From assembly GCF_024970185.1 (NCBI RefSeq), contig NZ_CP103965.1, positions 678,001-742,000 of the forward strand: a stretch of DNA of 64,000 bases. Direction: 5' to 3'. Source of the DNA: Pseudomonas sp. N3-W. Lineage in GTDB: Bacteria; Pseudomonadota; Gammaproteobacteria; Pseudomonadales; Pseudomonadaceae. Below, in pieces: positions 28,328 through 36,294 of the stretch (its first letter is position 1; each line of letters starts with the position of its first letter). Made by a program: the position numbers and the translations under genes. The notes beneath the pieces were generated by a model. The model did not search any database. It was not told where the DNA came from and saw nothing but the letters and a program-made list of their open reading frames with translations.

Positions 28328-29188
28328 CTAGCGACCGAGATAAACCTCAATCACTCGCTCATCCGCCTGCACTTCTTCCAGCGAGCCCTCGGCCAGCACG
28401 CTGCCCTGATGCAACACTGTCACATGGTCGGCAATCGAGCCGACGAAGCCCATGTCATGCTCCACCACCATCAGCGAGTGCTTGCCGGCCAGGCTTTTGA
28501 ACAGCTCGGCGGTGAATTCGGTTTCGGCGTCGGTCATGCCCGCCACTGGCTCGTCGAGCAGCAGCAATTGCGGGTCTTGCATCAACAGCATGCCGATCTC
28601 CAGAAACTGCTTCTGCCCGTGGGACAACAGCCCCGCCGGGCGATTGACCGAGGTGCTCAGGCGGACCGTGTCCAGCACTTCGCTGATGCGGTCCTTTTGT
28701 TCGCCACTCAAGCGCGCGCGCAGACTGGCCCATACCGACTTGTCGGTTTTCTGCGCCAGTTCCAGGTTCTCGAACACGCTCAAGGCCTCGAATACCGTCG
28801 GTTTCTGGAACTTGCGACCAATGCCGGCCTGGGCGATCTGCACTTCGCTCATCTGCGTCAGGTCCATCGTTTCACCAAACCAGGCCTTGCCGTGGCTGGG
28901 CCGGGTCTTGCCGGTGATCACGTCCATCAGCGTGGTCTTGCCTGCGCCGTTGGGGCCGATGATGCAGCGCAGTTCGCCGACGCCGATGTACAGGTTCAGA
29001 TCGTTCAGCGCCTTGAAACCGTCGAAGCTGACGCTGATGTCTTCCAGGGTCAGGATGGTGCCGTGGCGGGTGTTCAGGCCTTCGCCGGCCGCCTGGCCGA
29101 GGCCGAGCGCATCGCGACTGGTGCCCTGGTCCTTGTTCGGTTCAAGAATCGGCTCAAGCATGAATTCCGCTGTCGCAGTGACTCTCAT
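28328..29188 (-). CDS. urtD: Urea ABC transporter ATPase UrtD
   Basis: A 286-residue ATPase of the LivG type. An N-terminal extension of about 40 residues precedes the fold. Walker A is GPNGAGKTT near 85, the signature is LLSHGQKQFLEIG, Walker B is LLLLDEPVAGM, and the switch His is in VVEHDMGFV. It pairs with UrtE under the UrtB-UrtC permease. The start overlaps the urtC stop by four bases, consistent with one operon. Confidence 0.95.
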   Translation of the reverse strand: MRVTATAEFMLEPILEPNKDQGTSRDALGLGQAAGEGLNTRHGTILTLEDISVSFDGFKALNDLNLYIGVGELRCIIGPNGAGKTTLMDVITGKTRPSHGKAWFGETMDLTQMSEVQIAQAGIGRKFQKPTVFEALSVFENLELAQKTDKSVWASLRARLSGEQKDRISEVLDTVRLSTSVNRPAGLLSHGQKQFLEIGMLLMQDPQLLLLDEPVAGMTDAETEFTAELFKSLAGKHSLMVVEHDMGFVGSIADHVTVLHQGSVLAEGSLEEVQADERVIEVYLGR

Positions 29189-30264
29189 TGCTCACCTCGT
29201 TTCTTCAGCAAGCCGATCACGCCCTTGGGCAGGTACAGCGTCACGACGATAAACAGCGCGCCGAGGAAGAACAGCCAGTATTCCGGAAATGCCACGGTGA
29301 ACCAGCTCTTCATGCCGTTGACCACACCGGCCCCCAGCAGCGGGCCGATCAGCGTGCCGCGCCCACCCAACGCCACCCACACGGCGGCTTCGATGGAGTT
29401 GGTCGGCGACATTTCGCTGGGGTTGATGATGCCGACCTGCGGCACGTACAACGCCCCGGCCAAGCCACACAACACCGCACTCAACACCCACACGAACAGC
29501 TTGAACCCGCGAGGGTCGTAGCCGCAGAACATCAGGCGGTTTTCCGCATCGCGCAGCGCCGTCAGCACCCGGCCGAACTTGCTCTGCGCCAGGCGCCAGC
29601 CTATGAACAGGCTCGCCACCAGCAATACCACCGTGGCAAAAAACAGCACCGCGCGAGTCCCTGGTTCGGTGATGCCAAAGCCGAGAATCGAGCGGAAGTT
29701 AGTGAAGCCGTTATTGCCGCCAAAGCCGGTTTCATTGCGGAAAAACAGCAGCATCCCGGCGAAGGTCAGGGCCTGGGTCATGATCGAGAAATACACGCCC
29801 TTGATCCGCGAACGGAAGGCGAAGAAGCCGAACACCAGCGCCAGCAACCCCGGCGCCAGCACCACCAGGCACATCGACCAGAGAAAGCTGCTGGTGCCGG
29901 TCCAGTACCACGGCAATTCGGTCCACGACAGAAACGTCATGAACGCCGGCAAGCCATCGCCCGACGCCTGGCGCATCAGGTACATGCCCATCGCATAACC
30001 GCCAAGGGCGAAGAACAGGCCGTGGCCCAAAGACAGCAAGCCGGCATAACCCCAGACCAGGTCCAGCGCCAGGGCGACGATGGCATAACAAAGAATCTTG
30101 CCCACCAGCGTCAGCGTATACGCCGAGACGTGAAAAACGCTGATGGGCGATAACAGCGACAGCAGTGGCAACGCCAGCAGCAACACGAGAATGACGGCGC
30201 CGACAGCGATGGTGATTTTTGGTCCGGCCTTCTGCGTGGCTGTGACTAGAAGAGGTTGGTTCAT
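29185..30264 (-). CDS. urtC: Urea ABC transporter permease UrtC
   Basis: A 359-residue LivM-type permease with about nine to ten membrane helices. The family motif GYAGLLSLGHGLFFALGGYA is near residue 70 and the ATPase-contact region ALRDAENRLMFCGYDP is near 245. It forms the urea channel with UrtB. It overlaps urtB by one base (TGATG) and urtD by four. Confidence 0.95.
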   Translation of the reverse strand: MNQPLLVTATQKAGPKITIAVGAVILVLLLALPLLSLLSPISVFHVSAYTLTLVGKILCYAIVALALDLVWGYAGLLSLGHGLFFALGGYAMGMYLMRQASGDGLPAFMTFLSWTELPWYWTGTSSFLWSMCLVVLAPGLLALVFGFFAFRSRIKGVYFSIMTQALTFAGMLLFFRNETGFGGNNGFTNFRSILGFGITEPGTRAVLFFATVVLLVASLFIGWRLAQSKFGRVLTALRDAENRLMFCGYDPRGFKLFVWVLSAVLCGLAGALYVPQVGIINPSEMSPTNSIEAAVWVALGGRGTLIGPLLGAGVVNGMKSWFTVAFPEYWLFFLGALFIVVTLYLPKGVIGLLKKRGEQ

Positions 30265-31766
30265 CAGTCGATCACCCGTCCTTTCAGTGCGAAGAGGCCT
30301 TGCGGACGTTTCTGGATGAACAGAATGATCAGCGCGAGGATCAGGATTTTGCCGAGTACCGCACCGATCTGCGGTTCCAGAATCTTGTTGGCGATGCCGA
30401 GGCCAAACGCGGCGAACACGCTACCGGCCAGTTGCCCGACACCGCCGAGCACCACCACCAGGAACGAGTCGATGATGTAGCTTTGCCCCAGGTCCGGGCC
30501 GACGTTGCCGATCTGGCTCAGGGCCACGCCACCAAGCCCGGCGATGCCCGAGCCGAGGCCGAACGCGAGCATGTCCACACGCCCGGTGGGCACGCCGCAG
30601 CAGGCGGCCATGTTGCGGTTCTGGGTCACGGCGCGCACGTTGAGCCCCAGGCGCGTCTTGTTCAGCAGCAGCCAGGTCAGCACCACCACAAACAGCGCAA
30701 ACGCGATGATCACGATGCGGTTGTACGGCAGCACCAGATTGGGCAGCACCTGAATCCCGCCCGAGAGCCAGGCCGGGTTGGCCACCTCGACGTTCTGTGC
30801 GCCGAATACCAATCGCACCAGCTGAATCAGCATCAGGCTGATGCCCCAGGTGGCGAGCAGGGTTTCCAGTGGGCGGCCGTAGAGATGGCGAATCACCGTG
30901 CGTTCCAGCGTCATGCCGATGGCGGCGGTGACGAAAAACGCTACCGGCAACGCGATCAACGGGTAGAACTCGATGGCCTGCGGGGCGAAGCGCTGAAACA
31001 TCAACTGCACGACGTAGGTCGAATAGGCGCCGAGCATCAGCATCTCGCCGTGGGCCATGTTGATCACGCCCAGCAAGCCGAAGGTGATCGCCAGCCCCAG
31101 AGCGGCCAGCAGCAGAATCGAGCCCAGCGACATGCCGCTGAACGCCTCGCCGAGTATCTCGCCGATCAGCAATTTGCGTTTGACCTGCGCCAGGCTGGTT
31201 TCGGCGGCGGTGTGCACGCCGGCATCGGTTTCAACGCCGGGTTCGAGCAAGCCTTCAAGACGGGTGCGGGCCAGCGGGTCGCCGGTTTCACCAAGCAAGC
31301 GCACAGCGGCCAGGCGCACCGCCGGATCCGTATCCACCAGTTGCAGATTGGCCAGGGCCAGGCTCAATGCGGCGTGAACGCGTGCATCTTTTTCGCCAGC
31401 CAGTTGCTGGTCGAGGAATTTCAGCTGCGCCGGTTTGGCGCTTTTCTGCAATTGCTGCGCGGCGGCCAGACGGCTTTTGGCGTCGGTGGCGAGCAATTGG
31501 TGGCTGGCCTGGGCGGTGTCGATCAGACCCCGCAGGCGGTTATTCAGGCGCAGGGTTTTCGGCTGGCCGTCGATGGTCAACTCGCCTTGTTGCAGGGCGT
31601 TGATCAGCTCGACACGGGCCGGATCGGGCTGCGCGGCCCAGGTTTCCAGAAGCCTGGCTTGCTGCACGGGATTGGCGGCGACGAAGTCTTCGGCGTCACC
31701 GGCATCAGCGCCCATTGGCAGCAACAGTGCGATGGCGAATATGAGACGGTAAAGGGCACTAAACAT
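30264..31766 (-). CDS. urtB: Urea ABC transporter permease UrtB
   Basis: A 500-residue LivH-type permease. It has a signal-anchor, then a large exported domain of about 190 residues with helical repeats (QLQKSAKPAQLKFLDQQL, VRLAAVRLLGETGD), as is usual for UrtB but not for LivH. The membrane part begins near residue 205 and carries GVINMAHGEMLMLGAY, the LivH mark, and the ATPase-contact block VRAVTQNRNMAACCG. Intact and co-directional with urtA and urtC. Confidence 0.95.
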   Translation of the reverse strand: MFSALYRLIFAIALLLPMGADAGDAEDFVAANPVQQARLLETWAAQPDPARVELINALQQGELTIDGQPKTLRLNNRLRGLIDTAQASHQLLATDAKSRLAAAQQLQKSAKPAQLKFLDQQLAGEKDARVHAALSLALANLQLVDTDPAVRLAAVRLLGETGDPLARTRLEGLLEPGVETDAGVHTAAETSLAQVKRKLLIGEILGEAFSGMSLGSILLLAALGLAITFGLLGVINMAHGEMLMLGAYSTYVVQLMFQRFAPQAIEFYPLIALPVAFFVTAAIGMTLERTVIRHLYGRPLETLLATWGISLMLIQLVRLVFGAQNVEVANPAWLSGGIQVLPNLVLPYNRIVIIAFALFVVVLTWLLLNKTRLGLNVRAVTQNRNMAACCGVPTGRVDMLAFGLGSGIAGLGGVALSQIGNVGPDLGQSYIIDSFLVVVLGGVGQLAGSVFAAFGLGIANKILEPQIGAVLGKILILALIILFIQKRPQGLFALKGRVID

Positions 31767-31799
31767 GTCATTGGCCTTGCGCGGACAATGTGGGGAATT

Positions 31800-31834
31800 G
31801 TGTCGGGCTCAGGAATGGTGCCCGGGCCCGACAC
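31800..31834 (-). terminator. Hairpin between urtA and urtB
   Basis: A perfect 9-bp stem GTGTCGGGC / GCCCGACAC starts 8 bases after the urtA stop. There is no U-run. It probably stabilises urtA mRNA or partly attenuates read-through, as is common after binding-protein genes. Confidence 0.55.
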
Positions 31835-31842
31835 CCAGTGAC

Positions 31843-33108
31843 TCAGTTGCTCTTCACCGCGTAATCCGGCTTCTTGTCGTTGCCATCGATATACGGGCTC
31901 CACGGCTGGGCGCGGATCGGGCCGTCGGTCTGCCAGACCACGTTGAACTGACCATCAGCCTGGATCTCACCGATCATCACCGGCTTGTGCAGGTGGTGGT
32001 TGGTCTTGTCCATGGTCAGGGTGTAGCCCGACGGCGCGGCAAAGGTCTGGCCGGCGAGGGCTTCGCGGACTTTGTCGACGTCGGTGGACTTGGCTTTCTC
32101 CGCCGCTTGCGCCCACATGTGGATGCCGACGTAGGTGGCTTCCATCGGGTCGTTGGTCACCGCTTTGTCGGCGCCCGGCAGGTTGTGTTTCTTGGCATAG
32201 GCCTTCCAGTCGGCGACGAATTTCTTGTTCACCGGGTTCTCGACCGATTCGAAGTAGTTCCACGCCGCCAGGTTGCCCACCAGCGGTTTGGTGTCGATGC
32301 CGCGCAGCTCTTCTTCGCCTACCGAGAACGCTACCACCGGCACGTCGGTGGCTTTCAGGCCCTGGTTGGCCAGTTCTTTATAGAACGGCACGTTGGAGTC
32401 GCCGTTGACCGTGGAGATAACTGCGGTCTTGCCGCCCGCCGAGAACTTTTTGATGTTGGCGACAATGGTCTGGTAATCGGCATGGCCGAACGGGGTATAG
32501 ACCTCTTCGATGTCCTTGTCGGCCACGCCTTTGGCATGCAGGAACGAGCGCAAGATCTTGTTGGTGGTGCGCGGGTAGACGTAGTCGGTGCCCAGCAGGA
32601 AGAAGCGCTTGGCGCTGCCGCCGTCATCGCTCATCAGGTATTCCACCGCCGGGATCGCCTGCTGATTCGGCGCCGCGCCGGTGTAGAACACGTTTGGCGA
32701 CATCTCTTCGCCTTCGTATTGCACCGGGTAGAACAGCAAGCCGTTCAGCTCTTCGAACACCGGCAGCACCGATTTACGCGACACCGAGGTCCAGCAGCCG
32801 AACACCACGGCCACCTTGTCCTGGGTCAGCAACTGCCGGCCCTTTTCGGCGAACAGCGGCCAGTTGGATGCAGGGTCCACCACCACCGGCTCCAGCATCT
32901 TGCCGTTGACGCCGCCTTTGGCGTTGATTTCGTCGATGGTCATCAACGCCATGTCTTTGAGGGATGTTTCGGAGATCGCCATGGTCCCGGACAGCGAGTG
33001 CAGGATGCCGACCTTGATGGTCTCGGCGGCCTGGACCGTCCAGGTCATGCCCATCGCGGCAATGGATGCCGTGAGTGTGAAAGCCTTGATCAAGCTGCGA
33101 CGCTTCAT
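31843..33108 (-). CDS. urtA: Urea ABC transporter substrate-binding protein UrtA
   Basis: A 421-residue periplasmic protein of the LivJ/AmiC fold. The signal peptide (MKRRSLIKAFTLTASIAAMG with cleavage after Val-Gln-Ala) looks Sec or possibly Tat type. The mature start ETIKVGILHSLSGTMAISE and the C-terminal HKPVMIGEIQADGQFNVVW are family signatures. It delivers urea to UrtBC. An in-frame start at 33207 would add 33 residues with no signal character. A REP pair lies about 210 bases upstream. No good sigma-54 promoter could be identified, although nitrogen control by NtrC is expected for this operon. Confidence 0.95.
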   Translation of the reverse strand: MKRRSLIKAFTLTASIAAMGMTWTVQAAETIKVGILHSLSGTMAISETSLKDMALMTIDEINAKGGVNGKMLEPVVVDPASNWPLFAEKGRQLLTQDKVAVVFGCWTSVSRKSVLPVFEELNGLLFYPVQYEGEEMSPNVFYTGAAPNQQAIPAVEYLMSDDGGSAKRFFLLGTDYVYPRTTNKILRSFLHAKGVADKDIEEVYTPFGHADYQTIVANIKKFSAGGKTAVISTVNGDSNVPFYKELANQGLKATDVPVVAFSVGEEELRGIDTKPLVGNLAAWNYFESVENPVNKKFVADWKAYAKKHNLPGADKAVTNDPMEATYVGIHMWAQAAEKAKSTDVDKVREALAGQTFAAPSGYTLTMDKTNHHLHKPVMIGEIQADGQFNVVWQTDGPIRAQPWSPYIDGNDKKPDYAVKSN

Positions 33109-33321
33109 TGTGCGATCTCCATCAACGTTGAATTTTTTTGGTGGGCAGATGCGGACTTCTGACAGGTCTGTAGCAAGGGCTGTGCCCGGTCGGGCCTGGG
33201 CAAGCAAATGTCGGGTTAGAGGGGGTGTATGGCGGCGCGGCGCACCATGAGCGAACGCGCCTGGGCCGCAGGTGCACCGGCGCGCGCCAAATCAGGGCGC
33301 CGATGTTGCAAGCACACAGGA

Positions 33322-33417
33322 CCCCGTGGGAGCGGGCTTGCTCGCGAAAACGGTGGATCAGACAACATCAATGCTGAATGTTAGTCCGCTTTCGCGAGCA
33401 AGCCCGCTCCCACAGGG
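33322..33417. repeat. REP palindrome pair upstream of urtA
   Basis: CCCCGTGGGAGCGGGCTTGC TCGCGAAA and an inverted copy, about 40 bases apart. It fills much of the 330-base gap 33109-33438 between the permease gene and urtA. The rest of the gap must hold the urtA promoter, but no clear box is visible. Confidence 0.85.
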
Positions 33418-33438
33418 TTTTGTGGTGTGCTTGTGGGA

Positions 33439-34449
33439 TCAGCGGCGGCGCATCAGTGCGATGAAAAACAGGCCGCCGATCGCGGCGGTGGCGACGCCGA
33501 TGGGCAAGTCCTCGGGGGCAATCATCGTTCGCGCCGCGACATCGACCCACACCAGAAAAATACTGCCGAGCAACACACAAACCGGCAACAAGCGCCGATG
33601 CTCGGCCCCGACCAGACGCCGGGCAATGTGCGGCACCATCAGCCCGACAAAGCCAATGGAGCCGCTGATCGACACCAGCACCCCGGTCATCAGCGAGGCA
33701 ATCAGAAACACCCGCAAGCGCACGGTTCGCGCATTCAGGCCCAGGGTCACGGCGGTCTGCTCACCGGCCATCAGTGCGTTCAATGGCCGGGCCATGCCGA
33801 GCAGCAATACCAGCCCAAGCAACACGCTGGCCGCCGGCACCGCGAGCAATTCCCAACGTGCCAGCCCGAGCCCGCCGAGCATCCAGAACATCACCGCGGA
33901 ACTGGCCCGGTGATCGCCCATGAACAGCAGCAGATTGGCGATGGCCATCATCACGAACGACACCGCGACGCCGCACAGCAACAGGCGATCACTCTCCAGC
34001 CGGCCGTTGCGATTGGCGACCATCACCACGATCAGCATGCTCACCAGCGCGCCGATAAAGGCGGCAATCGGCAGCGTCAGCAGGCCGACGATTTCCCCGA
34101 CATGCAGCACCACGATCACCGCGCCGAGCGTCGCGCCAGACGTCACGCCCAATAGATGCGGGTCAGCCAGCGGATTGCGCGTTACCGCTTGCAGCACCGC
34201 GCCGATCAGTGCCAGCCCCGCGCCGACCAGCGCGCCAAGCAACATGCGTGGCACGCGGATCAGCCAGACGATGTGTTCCTGCCCGGCGGCCCAGTCCGTT
34301 ACACCGAAACCGAACAGCTTGTGCAGCAAAATCCGCCACACCACGTCCACCGACACTCGCGCCGGGCCGAAACCCAGCGACACCACGCACGACACCAACA
34401 ACAGCGCGCCAAGGGCGATCAGCAACAAGGCATAGCGACGGTTGATCAT
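33439..34449 (-). CDS. FecCD/BtuC-type ABC permease (metal-chelate uptake)
   Basis: A 336-residue permease with about ten membrane helices. It has RVPRMLLGALVGAGLALIGA and NPLADPHLLGVTSGA, typical of iron-siderophore and cobalamin permeases, and the ATPase-contact loop GSIGFVGLMVPHIARRLVG near residue 270. It is the inner-membrane channel for the receptor-linked system that starts with the TonB-dependent receptor at 36295. The gene overlaps the binding-protein gene by four bases. The promoter of the set carries a Zur-like dyad, so a zinc chelate is a candidate cargo. Confidence 0.92.
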   Translation of the reverse strand: MINRRYALLLIALGALLLVSCVVSLGFGPARVSVDVVWRILLHKLFGFGVTDWAAGQEHIVWLIRVPRMLLGALVGAGLALIGAVLQAVTRNPLADPHLLGVTSGATLGAVIVVLHVGEIVGLLTLPIAAFIGALVSMLIVVMVANRNGRLESDRLLLCGVAVSFVMMAIANLLLFMGDHRASSAVMFWMLGGLGLARWELLAVPAASVLLGLVLLLGMARPLNALMAGEQTAVTLGLNARTVRLRVFLIASLMTGVLVSISGSIGFVGLMVPHIARRLVGAEHRRLLPVCVLLGSIFLVWVDVAARTMIAPEDLPIGVATAAIGGLFFIALMRRR

Positions 34450-35393
34450 TCGCCGTGGAAACCCTTGGCCAGTGCTTCAACCGCCAGCACGTTGTCGATC
34501 CCCGGCGTGGCCTGCACGTACGGGATGACGATGAAACGCTGGTTCCTGATCGCGTCCACCGATTGCAGGGCCTTGTTGTTGAGCAGAAATTGCTCCTTCT
34601 GTTCGGCGGTGATTTCGCTGTAGTCGACGATCACGATCACCTGCGGATTGCGTTCGACCACGGTTTCCCAGTTGACCCGGGTCCAGCTTGCTTCAACGTC
34701 TTCGAGAATATTGCGGCCGCCGGCGGCATCGATCAGCGCTTGCGGCATGCCCAGGCGCCCGGACGTCATGGCGCGGTCTTCACCGCTGTCGTAGAGGAAC
34801 ACACGCGGTTTATCCGCCGGCAGATCCTTGCGCACCTCGGCGACTTGCGCCTGCATCTGCGCGATCAAGGCGTTGGCGCGGTCCTGCACGTCGAAGATTT
34901 TGCCGAGGTTGCGCAGGTCGTTGTAAGTGTCTTCCAGTGTGGCCGCCGGCCGCTTCATGACGAAGGCGCAGGACTCGCTCAACTCGTAGACGCTGATGCC
35001 CAGCGGTTGCAGGGTTTGCGGCGTCAGGTCGCCGCCCACGCGCATGCCGTAATCCCAGCCGGCGAAGAAGAAATCGACGTTGGCGTTGAGCAGGGTTTCC
35101 ACCGACGGGTATTTGGCCGCCAGCTCCGGCAGCCCATCGAGCAGCGACTGCATGTGCGGCGTGACGGCTTTCCAGCCGCTGACACCGCTGTAGCCGACCA
35201 TGCGCGATTTGAGGCCGAGGGCGAGCATCATCTGGGTCATGTTGATGTCGTGACTGACCGCGTGTTTCGGCGCCTCCTTGAAGGTCACCTCGCGGTTGCA
35301 GCTTTGTACGGTCAGCGGGTATTGAGTGGCCTGGGCAAACGCCGAGGCACTGCCCAGCAACAGGAGGACGCAAAGCAGGGAACGCACAGTCAT
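34446..35393 (-). CDS. Periplasmic metal-chelate-binding protein (FecB/BtuF fold)
   Basis: A 315-residue binding protein. The signal peptide is cleaved after Ala-Phe-Ala (about residue 20). The class III fold is shown by CNREVTFKEAPKHAVSHDIN, TLLNANVDFFFAGW near 105, and WETVVERNPQVIVIVDY near 245. It has no His-rich loop of the ZnuA kind, so it would bind a chelate rather than a bare ion. It overlaps both neighbours by four bases, implying coupled translation with permease and ATPase. Confidence 0.9.
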   Translation of the reverse strand: MTVRSLLCVLLLLGSASAFAQATQYPLTVQSCNREVTFKEAPKHAVSHDINMTQMMLALGLKSRMVGYSGVSGWKAVTPHMQSLLDGLPELAAKYPSVETLLNANVDFFFAGWDYGMRVGGDLTPQTLQPLGISVYELSESCAFVMKRPAATLEDTYNDLRNLGKIFDVQDRANALIAQMQAQVAEVRKDLPADKPRVFLYDSGEDRAMTSGRLGMPQALIDAAGGRNILEDVEASWTRVNWETVVERNPQVIVIVDYSEITAEQKEQFLLNNKALQSVDAIRNQRFIVIPYVQATPGIDNVLAVEALAKGFHGE

Positions 35394-36178
35394 GGTCGGG
35401 TGATCCAGGTAATTCGTGGGTAGCCGTGGAGGGGGTGTTCATCGATCAGCGCTTCGACGCCAAAGACGTCGCGCAGCAGCGTCGTGGTCAGCACTTCTTT
35501 CGGGGTGCCACTGGTGACGATACGACCGTGATTGATTACATAGAGCCGGTCACAGAAAGCCGCCGCCAGATTGAGGTCATGGATGCTGGCCAGGGTGCCG
35601 ATCTGCAAGCGTCTGACCCGTTGCAGCAGCTCAAGCTGATAGCGCGGGTCGAGGTGGTTGGTCGGTTCGTCGAGGATCAGCAACTGCGGTTGCTGGGCCA
35701 GGGCGCGGGCGAGAATGACGCGCTGTTTTTCACCGCCGGACAGGGTGGCGAAGGCGTGGTCTTCGAAGCCCTTGAGGCCGACCGATTCCAGCGCTTGTGC
35801 CGCCAGATGGTGATCTTCAAGCGTGTCGCCGTCGAAAAGACCTTTGTGCGGCGTGCGACCCATGGCGACCACTTCCGCGACGGTCAGGCCGAAGGCGTCG
35901 GGAAACTCCTGCAAGACCACGGCGATACGTTGCGCGCACCAGCGTGAGGACTGCTTCCAGACGTTGTGGTGGTCGAGTCTGACCTCACCGCTTTCAGGTT
36001 TACTGAACCGCCAGGCACAGCGCAGCAGGCTGGTTTTGCCGCTGCCATTGGGGCCGATCAAGCCGACGAATTCACCGGCGGCCACGTGCAGGGACGCGTC
36101 ACGCAGCTGGAACTGGTGATGGCAGTGGCCATGGCCCAGGGGTGTCCAGGCGAGGTTCGTGAGGGTCAGCGAGGTCAT
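35390..36178 (-). CDS. ABC transporter ATPase (metal-chelate uptake, FecE/BtuD type)
   Basis: A 262-residue ATPase. Walker A is GPNGSGKTS near residue 42, the signature is [15 protein letters not shown], and Walker B is [26 protein letters not shown] holds the switch His. An His-rich stretch (GHGHCHHQF, residues 16-24) near the N-terminus is unusual and could touch metal. [11 protein letters not shown] at 36178 is the start; an in-frame start at 36298 would translate a REP element. It is separated from the receptor gene by about 116 bases containing a REP. Confidence 0.92.
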   Translation of the reverse strand: MTSLTLTNLAWTPLGHGHCHHQFQLRDASLHVAAGEFVGLIGPNGSGKTSLLRCAWRFSKPESGEVRLDHHNVWKQSSRWCAQRIAVVLQEFPDAFGLTVAEVVAMGRTPHKGLFDGDTLEDHHLAAQALESVGLKGFEDHAFATLSGGEKQRVILARALAQQPQLLILDEPTNHLDPRYQLELLQRVRRLQIGTLASIHDLNLAAAFCDRLYVINHGRIVTSGTPKEVLTTTLLRDVFGVEALIDEHPLHGYPRITWITRP

Positions 36179-36216
36179 GCGGTTACTCTGAATTATTCGG
36201 TGTTGCTGATGCCGCC

Positions 36217-36283
36217 TTCGTGAGCAGGCCCGCGTCTGCAGCGATTGCGCAAAACCTGTGGGAGCGAGCCTGCTCGCGAAGAG
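36217..36283. repeat. REP element with a degenerate partner
   Basis: The good copy, CCTGTGGGAGCGAGCCTGCT CGCGAA, is at 36255-36280. A decayed inverted copy (TTCGTGAGCAGGCccGC) lies just before it. The element sits between the TonB receptor and the ATPase gene. Confidence 0.75.
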
Positions 36284-36294
36284 GGCGACGCGGT

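Noticed and set aside
33109..33300. Sigma-54 promoter for urtA (TGGCGCGCGCCGGTGCA on the minus strand near 33280)
   Set aside because: The GG to GC distance is one base too long and the -12 element is TGC without the preceding T. No paired NtrC half-sites were seen.
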